Shown here: positions 1 to 9,016 of the stretch, piece by piece
Layout of the letters: every line of letters begins with the position of its first letter
Numbering within the stretch: the first letter of the stretch is position 1
Source: Candidatus Poribacteria bacterium
GTDB taxonomy: Bacteria > Poribacteria > WGA-4E > WGA-3G
Length of the DNA: 34,523 nt
NCBI GenBank assembly: GCA_022822275.1
Contig: JAJEBZ010000103.1
Location: 1 to 34,523, forward strand
Reading direction: 5' to 3'
Made by a program: the position numbers and the translations under genes
Notes under the pieces: model-generated
The model's database searches: none
What the model was told of the DNA's origin: nothing
What the model saw: only the letters and a program-made list of their open reading frames with translations

Positions 1-398
1 GGACGCAAACGCGATGATGCGTAGACCTATAGACACATTGCTTTTGAGCAAGTGACATACGCCCAAGAATCATGACTAATTTCTGATCAATTGTAGTGTC
101 TATATATCGGTTACCCACTGTTCAATTCCCACCGTGTACCAAAAATATTATTCCCTTTCCAAAACCTCTTACAATGCTTAACGTTAAGTAGCATAACATA
201 AATTTCAACAAATGTCAAATTTATTTTAGAAAATTTACGAAATTCCTTAAGTTTTTCACTATTTTTGTTAATTATACACGCGAATTTATTTTTGTCAAAT
301 TAAATTCTAACAAATTCCGCCTATTTATTTTTCCTTTTCAAGAGGCGGTTTTGGTGGATTTCAAGGGCGTTCCTGTCTCTGCCCAAAGTAACGCGCTA
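1..398. other. AT-rich gene-free stretch
   Basis: I see no convincing coding frame here. The stretch is very AT-rich with many short A and T runs. One weak hairpin pairs CCGCCT (317-322) with AGGCGG (343-348) across a 20-base loop and is followed by TTTT, so it could be a poor terminator for a gene left of the window. Nothing else is recognisable. Confidence 0.5.
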
Positions 399-586
399 AT
401 ACCAAATTAATTGGATTTACCTTATTTCGTTGGCATTAGGTGCGGTTAGGAAACCGCAAATCAAGAAATCAACGGTATGAAGGTCTCCTTATGGCATTCC
501 CCGGGTATGAATCATGGCGAATGCCATGCGCGCATTCGCCCAAAGGCATTCCCCGCCTACCGCTATGAATCATGTTAATTTGGTAT
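399..586. repeat. ATACCAAATTAA-type inverted-repeat element, variant copy 1
   Basis: A 188-base non-coding element bounded by ATACCAAATTAA at 399 and TTAATTTGGTAT ending at 586. Inside are the core GGTTAGGAAACCGC, a roughly 45-base segment also found in copy 2 (ends in GGCATTCCCC), and a hairpin of GGCGAATGC against GCATTCGCC. It carries no ORF, so it behaves like a MITE or other non-autonomous repeat. It ends one base before the next copy begins. Confidence 0.7.
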
Positions 587-587
587 A

Positions 588-780
588 ATACCAAATTAAC
601 ATGATTCGTCTTGTTTTCACGGGCGAGGAAACCTCACCCCTACGGACAGTTCCTTGGTTCATCAGAATACGCGTATGGTATTCTGAATTGGTTAGGAAAC
701 CGCAAATCAAGAAATCAACGGTATGAAGGTTTCTTTATGGCATTCCCCGCCTACCGAGGCAAATCACGTTAATTTGGTAT
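588..780 (-). repeat. ATACCAAATTAAC-type inverted-repeat element, copy 2 (inverted)
   Basis: A 193-base element with ends ATACCAAATTAAC and GTTAATTTGGTAT. Read on the minus strand it matches the 148-base copies at 11987 and 14678, including the internal near-palindrome around TACGCGTATTCTG. It has about 45 extra bases beside the GGTTAGGAAACCGC core, shared with copy 1. It abuts copy 1 with a single A between the ends, which suggests insertion next to or into an existing copy. No coding capacity. Confidence 0.8.
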
Positions 781-846
781 AACATATCCGCGATCACCGC
801 GTTACCCTGCCGTATCCTACGAATACCGTCCTCAAACCCGCGCTGA

Positions 847-905
847 GTTATGTAAAGTCCTGTCACGTTATGTAAATGTATGTACGTTTCAATCAGCTAT
901 GTAAA
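847..905. repeat. Short direct repeats TATGTAAA (three copies)
   Basis: GTTATGTAAA occurs at 847 and 867, exactly 20 bases apart, and a third TATGTAAAG lies at 898-906 over the stop codon of the SDR gene. The 20-base spacing is about two helical turns, so a protein-binding role is possible but unsupported. The word also resembles the end of the element at 29888. Confidence 0.35.
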
Positions 906-1613
906 GAACTCCTCATTATATGGTCGGACATCTACCTCAAAACTCCACGCACTACGTTCCTGCTGCACCAAAGCCCAATATGTATCAGCAATAGAATCCG
1001 TGGAAAGCAACGGTTCATCTTCTGCTAACTGGTACCGTTCCCGTACGCCAGGGGTATCAATCACACCGTCAATGATGATATGTGCAACGTGGATACCTTG
1101 CGGTCCAACCTCACGTGCAAGGGATGATGCTAATCCACGCATAGCGAATTTGGCACTGCTAAAAGCAATTGCACCTGCACGACCGCGTACAGCAGAAGTT
1201 GCACCCGAAAAAAGGATCGTCCCACCCCCCTTATTAATCATACCTGGTACGACCTGCTTCGTGCATAGAAACGCACCGAGCGTACAGACACGCCATGCGT
1301 TCTCAAACGCTTCCGCAGTCAGTTCAGAGAGGTTACCCCAGGCTGCATTTCCGGCATGATTCACCAAGATATCAGGCACACCCAACTCCTCACGAATCTG
1401 TGCAAAACTTGCAGCAACTTGCGCAGCATCCGTTATATCTGTTGGAATCGGGATAGCAGTTACACCTGTTTTTTCCAATCTATTTGATAAGTTGATGCTG
1501 TATGCCGATGAACGCGATAGCAATGCAAGATCGCATCCTTCACTTGCGAATTTCCGTGCAATCGCTGCACCTAAGCCTGGACCTATCCCCGCAATCACAG
1601 CTATTTTGGACAT
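897..1613 (-). CDS. Short-chain dehydrogenase/reductase-like protein with Phe in place of catalytic Tyr
   Basis: A 238-residue Rossmann protein of SDR length. The nucleotide-binding turn is G9-I-G-P-G-L-G15, a variant of TGxxxGxG that lacks the Thr. The structural NNAG motif is N85-H-A-G88. The usual YxxxK active site reads F151-S-S-A-K155, so the catalytic Tyr is Phe while the Lys is kept. From memory, this pairing of an incomplete Gly motif with Phe for Tyr is described for the SDR_c10 subgroup. It probably binds NAD(P), but ordinary dehydrogenase activity is doubtful. The ATG follows AGGAGG by about six bases, a strong ribosome site. It is the last gene of a likely operon, 58 bases after the aldo/keto reductase. 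Substrate unknown. Confidence 0.9.
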   Translation of the reverse strand: MSKIAVIAGIGPGLGAAIARKFASEGCDLALLSRSSAYSINLSNRLEKTGVTAIPIPTDITDAAQVAASFAQIREELGVPDILVNHAGNAAWGNLSELTAEAFENAWRVCTLGAFLCTKQVVPGMINKGGGTILFSGATSAVRGRAGAIAFSSAKFAMRGLASSLAREVGPQGIHVAHIIIDGVIDTPGVRERYQLAEDEPLLSTDSIADTYWALVQQERSAWSFEVDVRPYNEEFFT

Positions 1614-1671
1614 GTTGATTCCTCCTATATTTTGTATTTACATTTCAATTATTTCAACGAATCTACCTGTT

Positions 1672-2691
1672 TTAAGACTTCCGAAGTGGCATGTCAACAG
1701 CCTTATCTCTGCGTTCGTGCATATTCTTTTCCATCGCTTCCGGATAACGGTCAGGTAAATGTGATACTTCGTTCAGTTTTTGTAGTGTCTGTTTTTCCAA
1801 TTGCCAACCTATTGCCCCAAGATTATCCTTCAAATGTTCTGTGTGTCTTGCTCCAACAATTGCAGAGGCAACCCCTCGCTGCTGAAGCACCCATCTGAGT
1901 GCGACTTGTGCTGGTGAGCGTTCAATTTCTTTTGAAACCGTCAACAATCTTTCTAATATCTCGTCTGCGTTTGCAGCAAAATACCTTTGTGGAAATGCCC
2001 ATCCTTCTTCGGAGCGCGACTCAATATGCGTGCGTTCACCAGGTTTGTATTTACCTGAAAGAAAACCACCCGCTAAAGGACTCCACACAACAATCCCCAA
2101 TCCTTTGTCCTCACAAAGTGGTACCAATTCCTGTTCAATATCTCTGACCACAAGGTTATACAAGGGTTGGTAGCACACAAACCGAGCTAAGTTTTGAGAT
2201 TCACTGAGCCACAGTGCTTCTGATAACCGCCATGCTTGGTAATTACTGCATGCTGTGTACCTAACTTTACCTTGTCGGACAAGGTCATCTAATGCCCTCA
2301 GCATCTCCTCTAAAGGTGTTTGCGTATCAACGTGGTGAATATAGTAGATGTCTACATAATCCATCTGTAATCGCTTCAGACTATCGTCAATTGCTTGCAT
2401 GATATGCACACGTGACATGCCTGAATCATTCGGACCTGGACCCATCGGATTGAAAAACTTTGTCGCAACAACAGCATCGCGCCGCCTGCCTTTGAGTGCC
2501 TTTCCCAACATTATCTCAGACTGTCCTCCGCTGTATGAATTAGCAGTATCAAAGAAGTTCACACCAGCATCCCATGCAAGATGCACCATCCGTTCCGATT
2601 CTGCTGCATCTGCACCGTGACCGAATGTCATTGTCCCTAAGCAGATTTCGGATACCTTCAGACCACTTTTGCCTAAATGTCGATATTCCAA
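1672..2691 (-). CDS. Aldo/keto reductase
   Basis: A 339-residue (beta/alpha)8-barrel oxidoreductase of the AKR superfamily, expected to reduce aldehydes or ketones with NADPH in the cytoplasm. The catalytic tetrad is visible: D48 (in FFDTANSY), Y53, K78 (in VVATKF) and H119 (in YYIHHVD). The opening MEYRHLGKSGLKVSEICLGT is typical of the bacterial YghZ/Tas-like branch. The start is TTG, not ATG, preceded by GGAGG five bases upstream; no ATG nearby preserves the conserved N-terminus. It lies 15 bases after the GNAT gene and 58 bases before the SDR, so the three are probably co-transcribed. The physiological substrate cannot be read from sequence. Confidence 0.95.
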   Translation of the reverse strand: MEYRHLGKSGLKVSEICLGTMTFGHGADAAESERMVHLAWDAGVNFFDTANSYSGGQSEIMLGKALKGRRRDAVVATKFFNPMGPGPNDSGMSRVHIMQAIDDSLKRLQMDYVDIYYIHHVDTQTPLEEMLRALDDLVRQGKVRYTACSNYQAWRLSEALWLSESQNLARFVCYQPLYNLVVRDIEQELVPLCEDKGLGIVVWSPLAGGFLSGKYKPGERTHIESRSEEGWAFPQRYFAANADEILERLLTVSKEIERSPAQVALRWVLQQRGVASAIVGARHTEHLKDNLGAIGWQLEKQTLQKLNEVSHLPDRYPEAMEKNMHERRDKAVDMPLRKS

Positions 2692-2706
2692 AATTTCCTC
2701 CGTTGG

Positions 2707-3186
2707 TTAGGTCCTTTTTTTTTGAAGAATCAGATACCTTTCACCGGAATACTCATCACCCCTTAATTCATGTTCCCAATCAACAAATCCTAAACTTTCA
2801 TAAAGGCGCGCGGCTGCTTCATTTTCCCTTACATGACTTGTTGCAATCTGCTCAACTTCTGGATGTAATTTCAATCTTCGTATCACTTCAATCATAGCTG
2901 CTCTACCATAACCCTTTCTTTGAAACTTTTCATCTATCATCAAACGTAAGATGAAACCTACCGCGTCAATAAGTTCATACATTGTGAAGCCTATCATAGA
3001 CGGATTCGCTTGGTAATGGGCTTCTGAGTCATAGATGCCGAAAGGATGATATGTTGGATTGACAAACGCTGCGGCAAGAGATTGCACATTGGTAGCAACA
3101 AATTTCTTTTGATTATCAGCGACCTTGAGGGAGATACACTCATTAAAATTCGTTTGCGTGATTAGTCTGAGGGATACTGTTGCCAT
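2707..3186 (-). CDS. GNAT-family N-acetyltransferase (PaiA/BltD/spermine-acetyltransferase-like)
   Basis: A 159-residue acetyl-CoA-dependent N-acetyltransferase. The acetyl-CoA pyrophosphate loop is Q89-R-K-G-Y-G94 in motif A. The C-terminal part with NEAAARLYESLGF is motif B. The N-terminal stretch VADNQKKFVATNVQSLAAA resembles the segment found in diamine/spermine acetyltransferase-like members such as BltD and PaiA, so a polyamine or small amine substrate is possible but unproven. The ATG is preceded by GAGGAGG four bases upstream. It is first in the likely GNAT, AKR, SDR operon. Confidence 0.9.
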   Translation of the reverse strand: MATVSLRLITQTNFNECISLKVADNQKKFVATNVQSLAAAFVNPTYHPFGIYDSEAHYQANPSMIGFTMYELIDAVGFILRLMIDEKFQRKGYGRAAMIEVIRRLKLHPEVEQIATSHVRENEAAARLYESLGFVDWEHELRGDEYSGERYLILQKKRT

Positions 3187-3502
3187 TTAACCTCCTCTTC
3201 GTAAGAAAACAGTGTCAAACACACTCTTGAACTACAGTGGGGTGATAGATGTGTAGATACACGGTAAAATAATCTCTTGAGTTAGACACCTTTCGTCCCT
3301 CTGAGTTTATTGGATCATTCCTATGCATGTGCTATACACCTTTCATCTCTCTGGGCTGTGCTATTCACAAAATCACATTCAATTCCTTAAAAGTAGAACG
3401 TAGCAAAACTAAACATTTACGCATACGTGCTGGATTTCGCAAGACCTATACAACGGACAATATAAACTTTGTGTAACACCTATCAACTGATAATTCCTAA
3501 AA
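3187..3502. other. Intergenic region with an 18-base direct repeat
   Basis: A 316-base gap with no convincing gene. It holds two copies of an 18-base word, acacctttcgtccctctg at 3286-3303 and a two-mismatch copy at 3336-3353, offset by 50 bases. The promoter of the GNAT operon should lie here on the minus strand, but I see no clear consensus hexamers. Confidence 0.45.
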
Positions 3503-5215
3503 CTAAATAGTCCTACTACTTAATGGCTTCGCTTTGTTGGCAACTTCTAAAATAGCATCAAGCACATCAGTAACTTCTGGATCAATTTGCTCTGCTGGAA
3601 CATATTGGACTAATGTGTGATAATTTGTCTTCTGCATTAGGTTAGGCAACTCAAGCTTTTTGTAAAATGAGGCAAAAAGAGGATCAAGAAAATCAGTACT
3701 CACTTTCGTTTTTGGGGACCAAGGTGATTCTTGACCAAGTGTTTCTCGGGCTTTTTCAATTTCTGTAATTTGTTCTTCCATTATAGATACACAACCTTCT
3801 GAGGACAATGTGTCGCCAGTGTGTTCTGATGCCGCATTACGTGCCCAATTGATTAACACCTGTTTGCTGGAGACAATGTAGTTTTCTATTTCACGACAAT
3901 ACCAAGAATACTCCGTTAATTCAGGACGTGAGCGAAGTTTACGATCAATCCGATCAAAGAGACAAAATCCCACCAAATCTGGTTTTGCCTCACGCAAACC
4001 GTAAAAGTGATTACGTGCTTCTCGTGGCTGGTTACCAACATAGTATACATAAGGCGTTTCTAATACACTTTGGACAGGATGCTTAAGTTTCTTAGCAAAT
4101 GCTTGTAAAACTGGTAGGTCTGTAGCACCTTCAAGATAGAGAACCCATCCTCTTAGTTGTGCCTGATAATAATGTTCAGAACCGATTGTACCGAGTGATT
4201 TCAAGAATTGGCTACCTCGACCATCAACGCGATGGGGTTTGCCGATAAATGCAATAACCATATCACGTTTTGCTGCCTCATTGAGAATTACCTCGGAATG
4301 ACTCGCAGCAATGATTTGACTACCATGTTCAAACGCTAATTCTGTAAGAGTCTGATAAATCTGCCGTTGCCGAAGTATTTCAAGATGTGCATCCGGTTCG
4401 TCAAGCAGGAGGACAGATCCAGGATGTGCGGCGAGATATACAAGTAAAAGTAACGTTTGTTGTAATCCACGACCTGATGAAGACAGATCAAGAGAGATAC
4501 CATTCTCATCACGATAGTTCATTACAAACTCACCGCGTTCTTTAATATAATCTGGTTTATCAAGGCACACACCAAACAGCACCCGAATTTGATCGCAGAT
4601 TTCTTCCCAAGTTTCAGTATCTTGTGAAACATGGTAGCAAAGGTTACGTAATACTTCTGCAGTACGCCCTTCGCCTATACGGACATCAATTGTCCCCTGT
4701 TCTAAACGAATTTCATTGGATGCAAGACCAGATATCGGAGGAAGAAAAGCGAATGAAAAATCCCCTACTTCGTCAGGTATAACCATTCGCGAGGTTACCT
4801 TCCCATTTTTCTCTGAAATTCTCAACGGACGACAGTAAAAGGATTCTTGATTGGCATAATCAAATTCCAATCCACACTTCCAGTTTTTCCCATTGGTAAC
4901 CCCTTCAACGATGATATCAATTCGAACATTTTTCGGATTACGTACTTGCAAATTTCGCCATAGCAATCGCGTCCTTGGGACAGGAACTGAAAGGAGATGG
5001 AGCCGGTTGATAACTACACCTGGTCGTGTTTCTGAATTCGTTTCTCCCGTGCGGTTCTCCTTCCATCTTTTTAGACCAATTTCCCACAACGTTAAAGCTT
5101 GCAACGCAGTTGTTTTGCCTGAATTATTTGGACCGATGAAGACAACCGGATTCCCTAATTCAACCTCTATTTCGTCAAACATCTTAAAATTTCGACAAAT
5201 TAACTTCGTTAGCAT
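3503..5215 (-). CDS. AAA-ATPase with C-terminal TOPRIM domain (OLD-family-like nuclease candidate)
   Basis: A 570-residue protein with an ABC-type ATPase half and a TOPRIM-like half. Seen: Walker A G28-P-N-N-S-G-K-T35, a signature-like SSSGRGLQQ (246-253), Walker B with D272-E273, D-loop D276-A-H, and H-loop H306 in AASHSE. After residue 355 come E362-G-A-T-D366, D421-R-I-D424 and E442-I-E-N445, the pattern of OLD-type TOPRIM nucleases (acidic E, D and D ligands, then an IENY stretch). Known OLD nucleases such as GajA are DNA endonucleases in phage defence, often paired with a helicase. No helicase is nearby, so this would be a solitary (class 1-like) OLD protein. The second acidic motif is DRID rather than a plain DxD. 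It follows the Gfo/Idh/MocA gene by 23 bases. Function in defence or repair is inferred. Confidence 0.85.
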   Translation of the reverse strand: MLTKLICRNFKMFDEIEVELGNPVVFIGPNNSGKTTALQALTLWEIGLKRWKENRTGETNSETRPGVVINRLHLLSVPVPRTRLLWRNLQVRNPKNVRIDIIVEGVTNGKNWKCGLEFDYANQESFYCRPLRISEKNGKVTSRMVIPDEVGDFSFAFLPPISGLASNEIRLEQGTIDVRIGEGRTAEVLRNLCYHVSQDTETWEEICDQIRVLFGVCLDKPDYIKERGEFVMNYRDENGISLDLSSSGRGLQQTLLLLVYLAAHPGSVLLLDEPDAHLEILRQRQIYQTLTELAFEHGSQIIAASHSEVILNEAAKRDMVIAFIGKPHRVDGRGSQFLKSLGTIGSEHYYQAQLRGWVLYLEGATDLPVLQAFAKKLKHPVQSVLETPYVYYVGNQPREARNHFYGLREAKPDLVGFCLFDRIDRKLRSRPELTEYSWYCREIENYIVSSKQVLINWARNAASEHTGDTLSSEGCVSIMEEQITEIEKARETLGQESPWSPKTKVSTDFLDPLFASFYKKLELPNLMQKTNYHTLVQYVPAEQIDPEVTDVLDAILEVANKAKPLSSRTI

Positions 5216-5238
5216 TTTCTCACCAGCACAGTGTCAAT

Positions 5239-6285
5239 TTACGTAATCGTAATAGTATCACCCTCAGAACGCAGCCCAGCTTCATATACCTTCATAATCT
5301 CTAATGCAAACTCAAGCGATCCCTTTTCAGCAGGTTTGCCTTCCAAAATGCAATCACAAAAATAACGCATCTCTTGGTAAAATCCTTGGATGAAAAGCCC
5401 CTTGTTTTCAAGTGTTCCGAGACTATATTGAGGTTCCCATACAATAGCACCACTGTCAAAACCTTCAGCGACAAAACTTGTGCTACCTTTGTAATCAAAT
5501 TTCATGCCGCGTTGCAGTAAAACTTGTGTTCCGTTCCGAATTTCAGCATGACATCCATTCCCAAAGAATTGATACAGTTCGGAAGGCTGCCCGTGCCTTG
5601 CACCGTCTGCAAGATGAAAGTTACCTACAGCACCACTGACGAATTCTAACACACAGATGCCGCCACCAAGCTTGCTACGGTGAACGGTAACTCCTGCAAC
5701 CTTCCCGCCAACAGCAAGTAACAGCGATAGCGGATGCACCCCGTTTTGAAGCCAATTCGTATGTTCGCGTTCACGAAGAATACGTTCACCATCGCTCGGA
5801 ATCGTCATCGGATACACACCTAATAGCGTACGCAAAGGTCCAAATTCCTCCGTGTTGAAGATTTCAATGATTTTCTGTGTAGCAGGCATAAACGCCTTCT
5901 TGAATCCCACAACGACAACTCGGTCATTACGATGACGTATCATCTCCTCAATTTCATTTGTGAACATGCCGGGAGGTTTTTCCAACCACACATGCACGCC
6001 TGCATCCAACGCTTCGCAAGTCAGCTCCGGATGTAGACGTGGTGGAACACAAAGAAATATTGCATCTAAATCCTCGTTCCTGAGCATCTCTGCCATGTTG
6101 TCGTAACATGCCTTAACACCATACTGTTCTGCTGTAATCCTTGCACGTTCAATATTAACATCACAGAACGCTTGTAACCGAATGGGGAGAAATGTCATCG
6201 TAGGTAGGACATTCCGATACCCATGCGTACCTACACCAACGACCGCAACATTAAGCCTTTTTTCAAAGTCTCTCTGATAACTCAT
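5239..6285 (-). CDS. Gfo/Idh/MocA family oxidoreductase
   Basis: A 348-residue NAD(P)-dependent sugar or inositol dehydrogenase-like protein. The N-terminal Rossmann fold has GVGTHG (17-22) and the family signature E102-K-P104, whose Lys is normally catalytic. The C-terminal beta-sheet domain includes N181-G-V-H184-P, a candidate for the catalytic His. The region 205-300 has the open-sheet substrate-binding pattern. The family oxidises or reduces cyclic polyols and sugars, but the substrate cannot be predicted. It lies 26 bases after the S10 peptidase gene and 23 before the AAA/TOPRIM gene, so it sits mid-operon. It is only distantly similar to the other family member at 7928. Confidence 0.93.
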   Translation of the reverse strand: MSYQRDFEKRLNVAVVGVGTHGYRNVLPTMTFLPIRLQAFCDVNIERARITAEQYGVKACYDNMAEMLRNEDLDAIFLCVPPRLHPELTCEALDAGVHVWLEKPPGMFTNEIEEMIRHRNDRVVVVGFKKAFMPATQKIIEIFNTEEFGPLRTLLGVYPMTIPSDGERILREREHTNWLQNGVHPLSLLLAVGGKVAGVTVHRSKLGGGICVLEFVSGAVGNFHLADGARHGQPSELYQFFGNGCHAEIRNGTQVLLQRGMKFDYKGSTSFVAEGFDSGAIVWEPQYSLGTLENKGLFIQGFYQEMRYFCDCILEGKPAEKGSLEFALEIMKVYEAGLRSEGDTITIT

Positions 6286-6311
6286 AACTGCCTATGAAAC
6301 GTAATACCTAA

Positions 6312-7808
6312 CTATATATCCGCAAGGACACCATCAAGGTATGCGTCCATATCTTCCTTCATCTTTTTCAATTCGTCCATGTCAATATACATCATGTGTC
6401 CCGCTTTGTAATACGCCATTGTGATGTTGTCCTGCAAAGACTTGTCCAAGCCAAGATGCGAAAATGTGTATTCAGATGCTAAAAACGGGGTTGCTAAATC
6501 AAAATAACCATTGGCAACATACACTTTCAACGCAGGGTTTGTTGTCATCGCCTTGCGTAGTGTATCCGCAACGTTCACATACTCGTTCTGATGACTTTTA
6601 TAGTCCCAAGGATGCACACGCCCACTAAGGATTTCATAAGGGAGATCGCTTTCAAATTCAAGATCACCTCGCACATAGTCGTTAAGAGTAGCAGTATATG
6701 CACCTTGAATTACCGCAGAACTGGGGTCATATTCATAATTCTCTCCCGCAGAATCTCGGTCTATTCCAGTAAAACGACTATCAAAACGACCAACCGTACG
6801 CCCCTCTTCTCGCAGCAGTTCCTTGCAGAACCTGTTAATCCGAATACGCAGATCCGTTTTTTCTATGTAGTCAGTAGAAAGACCAGTGTACATTGCCAAT
6901 TTCTTAACAATCGCTTGCTTTCTACGATCCGAAATATCTGATCCTTGCATCAATGCCGCAGTATAATCCCCTAAAGCAAAAGACCTTACCTCGTCCAAGA
7001 TACTTTCAAAACTGCCTTCCTGTTTTGTATCCAATTCGCTAAGCTTGCCGTGCCAAAACGCTGTCGCAGTATAAGTTGGTAGAAAAAGAATATACGGTAA
7101 GTCGTTCCCAACTGCGAATCGAATTGTCTGAAAATTCAGCACTACCGAGACCAACATAATACCGTTGAGATAAGTTCCGTTCCTATCCTGTAGATAACCT
7201 GACAAACCACATGCACGTGTTGTTCCATAGCTTTCACCAATCAAGAATTTCGGTGAACGCCAACGTTTATATCGTCCTAAGAATAGCAGAATAAAATCAC
7301 CCACGGATTCAATATCCTTTTGAAATCCATGAAACTGCTTCGCTTCTTCACCGGGCACTGCTCTGCTAAAACCCGTACTGACAGGATCGATGAAGACCAG
7401 ATCAGTTTTATCCAAAATGGAAAATTCGTTGTTAGTCAGTTCATACGGCGGCTGAGGTGGATTTCCATCCTCATCGGGCTTAACACGCCGCGGGCCCAAT
7501 ACACCCAAATGCAACCAAACCGATGAAGACCCCGGGCCCCCATTAAATGAAAATGTTATGGGACGCTCAGACTTATCCTCCACATCGTCAAGGGTATATG
7601 CAACAAAGAAAATTGACGCTTTCGGTTTCTCTCCCTCCTTGTCAACTTCTTTCTTCAAGACAAGTGTCCCCGCTGTCGCAGTATACTTCAGCTCTTTACC
7701 ATTTATCGTCACACTATGGTGCGTAACAGAAAGGTTATCTTCAGGTGTTGAGTTATCCTTTTCTTCAGACTTCTGCTCATCAGTATCTTTCTTTTCTTCT
7801 TTGCTCAT
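6312..7808 (-). CDS. Serine carboxypeptidase-like protein (peptidase S10 family)
   Basis: A 498-residue alpha/beta-hydrolase. The S10 signature NGGPGSSS is at 89-96 (oxyanion region), the nucleophile is S193 in GESYGTT, the Asp is probably D437 in ANGYFDLATP, and the His is H471 in KAGHMMY. The family cleaves C-terminal residues from peptides. It has no signal peptide: the first 25 residues are Lys/Glu/Asp-rich, so the protein looks cytoplasmic, unlike eukaryotic vacuolar homologues. The ATG has AAGGAAG upstream. It opens the minus-strand run with the Gfo/Idh/MocA and AAA/TOPRIM genes and is divergent from the gene at 7928. Confidence 0.92.
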   Translation of the reverse strand: MSKEEKKDTDEQKSEEKDNSTPEDNLSVTHHSVTINGKELKYTATAGTLVLKKEVDKEGEKPKASIFFVAYTLDDVEDKSERPITFSFNGGPGSSSVWLHLGVLGPRRVKPDEDGNPPQPPYELTNNEFSILDKTDLVFIDPVSTGFSRAVPGEEAKQFHGFQKDIESVGDFILLFLGRYKRWRSPKFLIGESYGTTRACGLSGYLQDRNGTYLNGIMLVSVVLNFQTIRFAVGNDLPYILFLPTYTATAFWHGKLSELDTKQEGSFESILDEVRSFALGDYTAALMQGSDISDRRKQAIVKKLAMYTGLSTDYIEKTDLRIRINRFCKELLREEGRTVGRFDSRFTGIDRDSAGENYEYDPSSAVIQGAYTATLNDYVRGDLEFESDLPYEILSGRVHPWDYKSHQNEYVNVADTLRKAMTTNPALKVYVANGYFDLATPFLASEYTFSHLGLDKSLQDNITMAYYKAGHMMYIDMDELKKMKEDMDAYLDGVLADI

Positions 7809-7881
7809 ACGTTCTTCCTTTTTCTATATGAATTATGCCTTCATTTTAGCACATATTCTGAAATAGGTGTTACAAAATTGT

Positions 7882-7909
7882 TTGATATTTTGTCTGAATG
7901 TGGTAAACT
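7882..7909 (+). promoter_or_regulatory. Candidate sigma70 promoter for the second Gfo/Idh/MocA gene
   Basis: TTGATA (7882-7887) and TAAACT (7904-7909) are separated by 16 bases in the short divergent intergenic region. The ribosome site AAAAGGAG and the ATG at 7928 follow at once, so the leader would be short. Called by pattern only. Confidence 0.4.
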
Positions 7910-7927
7910 CTAAAAAAGGAGTATGAG

Positions 7928-8977
7928 ATGAGAAAACCGATACGTATAGGACTAATAGGGTGTGGCGGAATTGTTCAGAAAACCCATGCCCGCGCCTATC
8001 TTTCACTTGCAGATACCGTCAAAGTCACTGCTCTGGCAGATGTTGTAACAGAGAATATGGAAAAGGTTGGTGAACAGTTTGCTGTCCCAATAGAAAATCG
8101 TTTTACAGACTACCGAGATATGCTTGCACAAGCAGATCTTGATGCAGTGACTATTGCTACTCCGCATTCACTGCATGCTGAACAGGTGATTGAATCCGCT
8201 AACGCAGGAGTAGCGATTATCTCTGAAAAACCAATGGCGACAACCCTTGAAGAAGCAGATGAAATTATGGAAACCCTAAGAAACTGCTGCATACCTTACA
8301 CTGTTATTCATAACTACCTTTTTACCGCTGGAATGCAAAAGGCAATTTCCCTACTCCCTGAAATAGGTAAACCCCATTTCGGTCACAGCACCGGAATGGG
8401 ATTAAAACCTACAGATTTTTCTGCTAACCATTCAACGCCTGCGTTTGCATGGCGTGCAAGCAAAGCAAAAGGTGGCGGATGTGTCAGCGATACCAGTTAT
8501 CATGAAATCTATGCCGTCACGACACTCATGCAATCACCAATTCGGTATGTTGAAGCACGCGTCAAAACAATGTGCTTTGACATAGATGTAGATGACATCG
8601 CAATGTTACTGTGTGAACACCAAAACGGTGCGATCACAACAGTTTCTGGGGCATGGTGCGTTCCCGCAACAGATTTTGGTTGGTGCGAAATTCATGCAGA
8701 AAACGGTTCCCTTCGTGTCCGTCATCGCTATAATGTCCGTGACGCACTTCGCCAATATACAAGAACAGAAGGATGGAAGCAATTGGAACTCACAAATCTT
8801 GATGAAGAGGGACTCAAAGATGCAAGCGGACACATCGCATATTTTACCGCAACCCTAAATGCACTTGCAGCAGGCAAGCCAATGCCAATCAGCGCAGAAA
8901 ATGCATACCACAATCTTGCTATCATTGATGCCGCACGAAAAGCAACCACCAAACGCCGTGCAATTGAGGTGCAGTAA
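7928..8977 (+). CDS. Gfo/Idh/MocA family oxidoreductase
   Basis: A 349-residue NAD(P)-dependent oxidoreductase. The Rossmann motif is G11-C-G-G-I15 and the signature is E100-K-P102 with the conserved Lys. The segment GGGCVSD188-TSYH192 is the typical D-xxx-H of the C-terminal catalytic site. It keeps the full K/D/H set, so it should be catalytic. Substrate unknown; sugars, inositols or their derivatives are usual. The start follows AAAAGGAG by about seven bases; an ATG at 7923 is out of frame and hits a stop at once. It stands alone on the plus strand, divergent from the S10 run, and ends before a possible hairpin terminator. Confidence 0.94.
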   Translation: MRKPIRIGLIGCGGIVQKTHARAYLSLADTVKVTALADVVTENMEKVGEQFAVPIENRFTDYRDMLAQADLDAVTIATPHSLHAEQVIESANAGVAIISEKPMATTLEEADEIMETLRNCCIPYTVIHNYLFTAGMQKAISLLPEIGKPHFGHSTGMGLKPTDFSANHSTPAFAWRASKAKGGGCVSDTSYHEIYAVTTLMQSPIRYVEARVKTMCFDIDVDDIAMLLCEHQNGAITTVSGAWCVPATDFGWCEIHAENGSLRVRHRYNVRDALRQYTRTEGWKQLELTNLDEEGLKDASGHIAYFTATLNALAAGKPMPISAENAYHNLAIIDAARKATTKRRAIEVQ

Positions 8978-9016
8978 AAAAACATTGAGATTCATTATTG
9001 TTATGACAACTGATAT

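Noticed and set aside
880-1359. A 159-residue plus-strand frame opposite the SDR gene
   Set aside because: It is antisense to a well-supported gene, has no family features and ends inside the SDR gene.
3503-5215. ABC-transporter ATPase or RecF
   Set aside because: The TOPRIM-type motifs after residue 355 and the OLD-like order of motifs do not fit those families.
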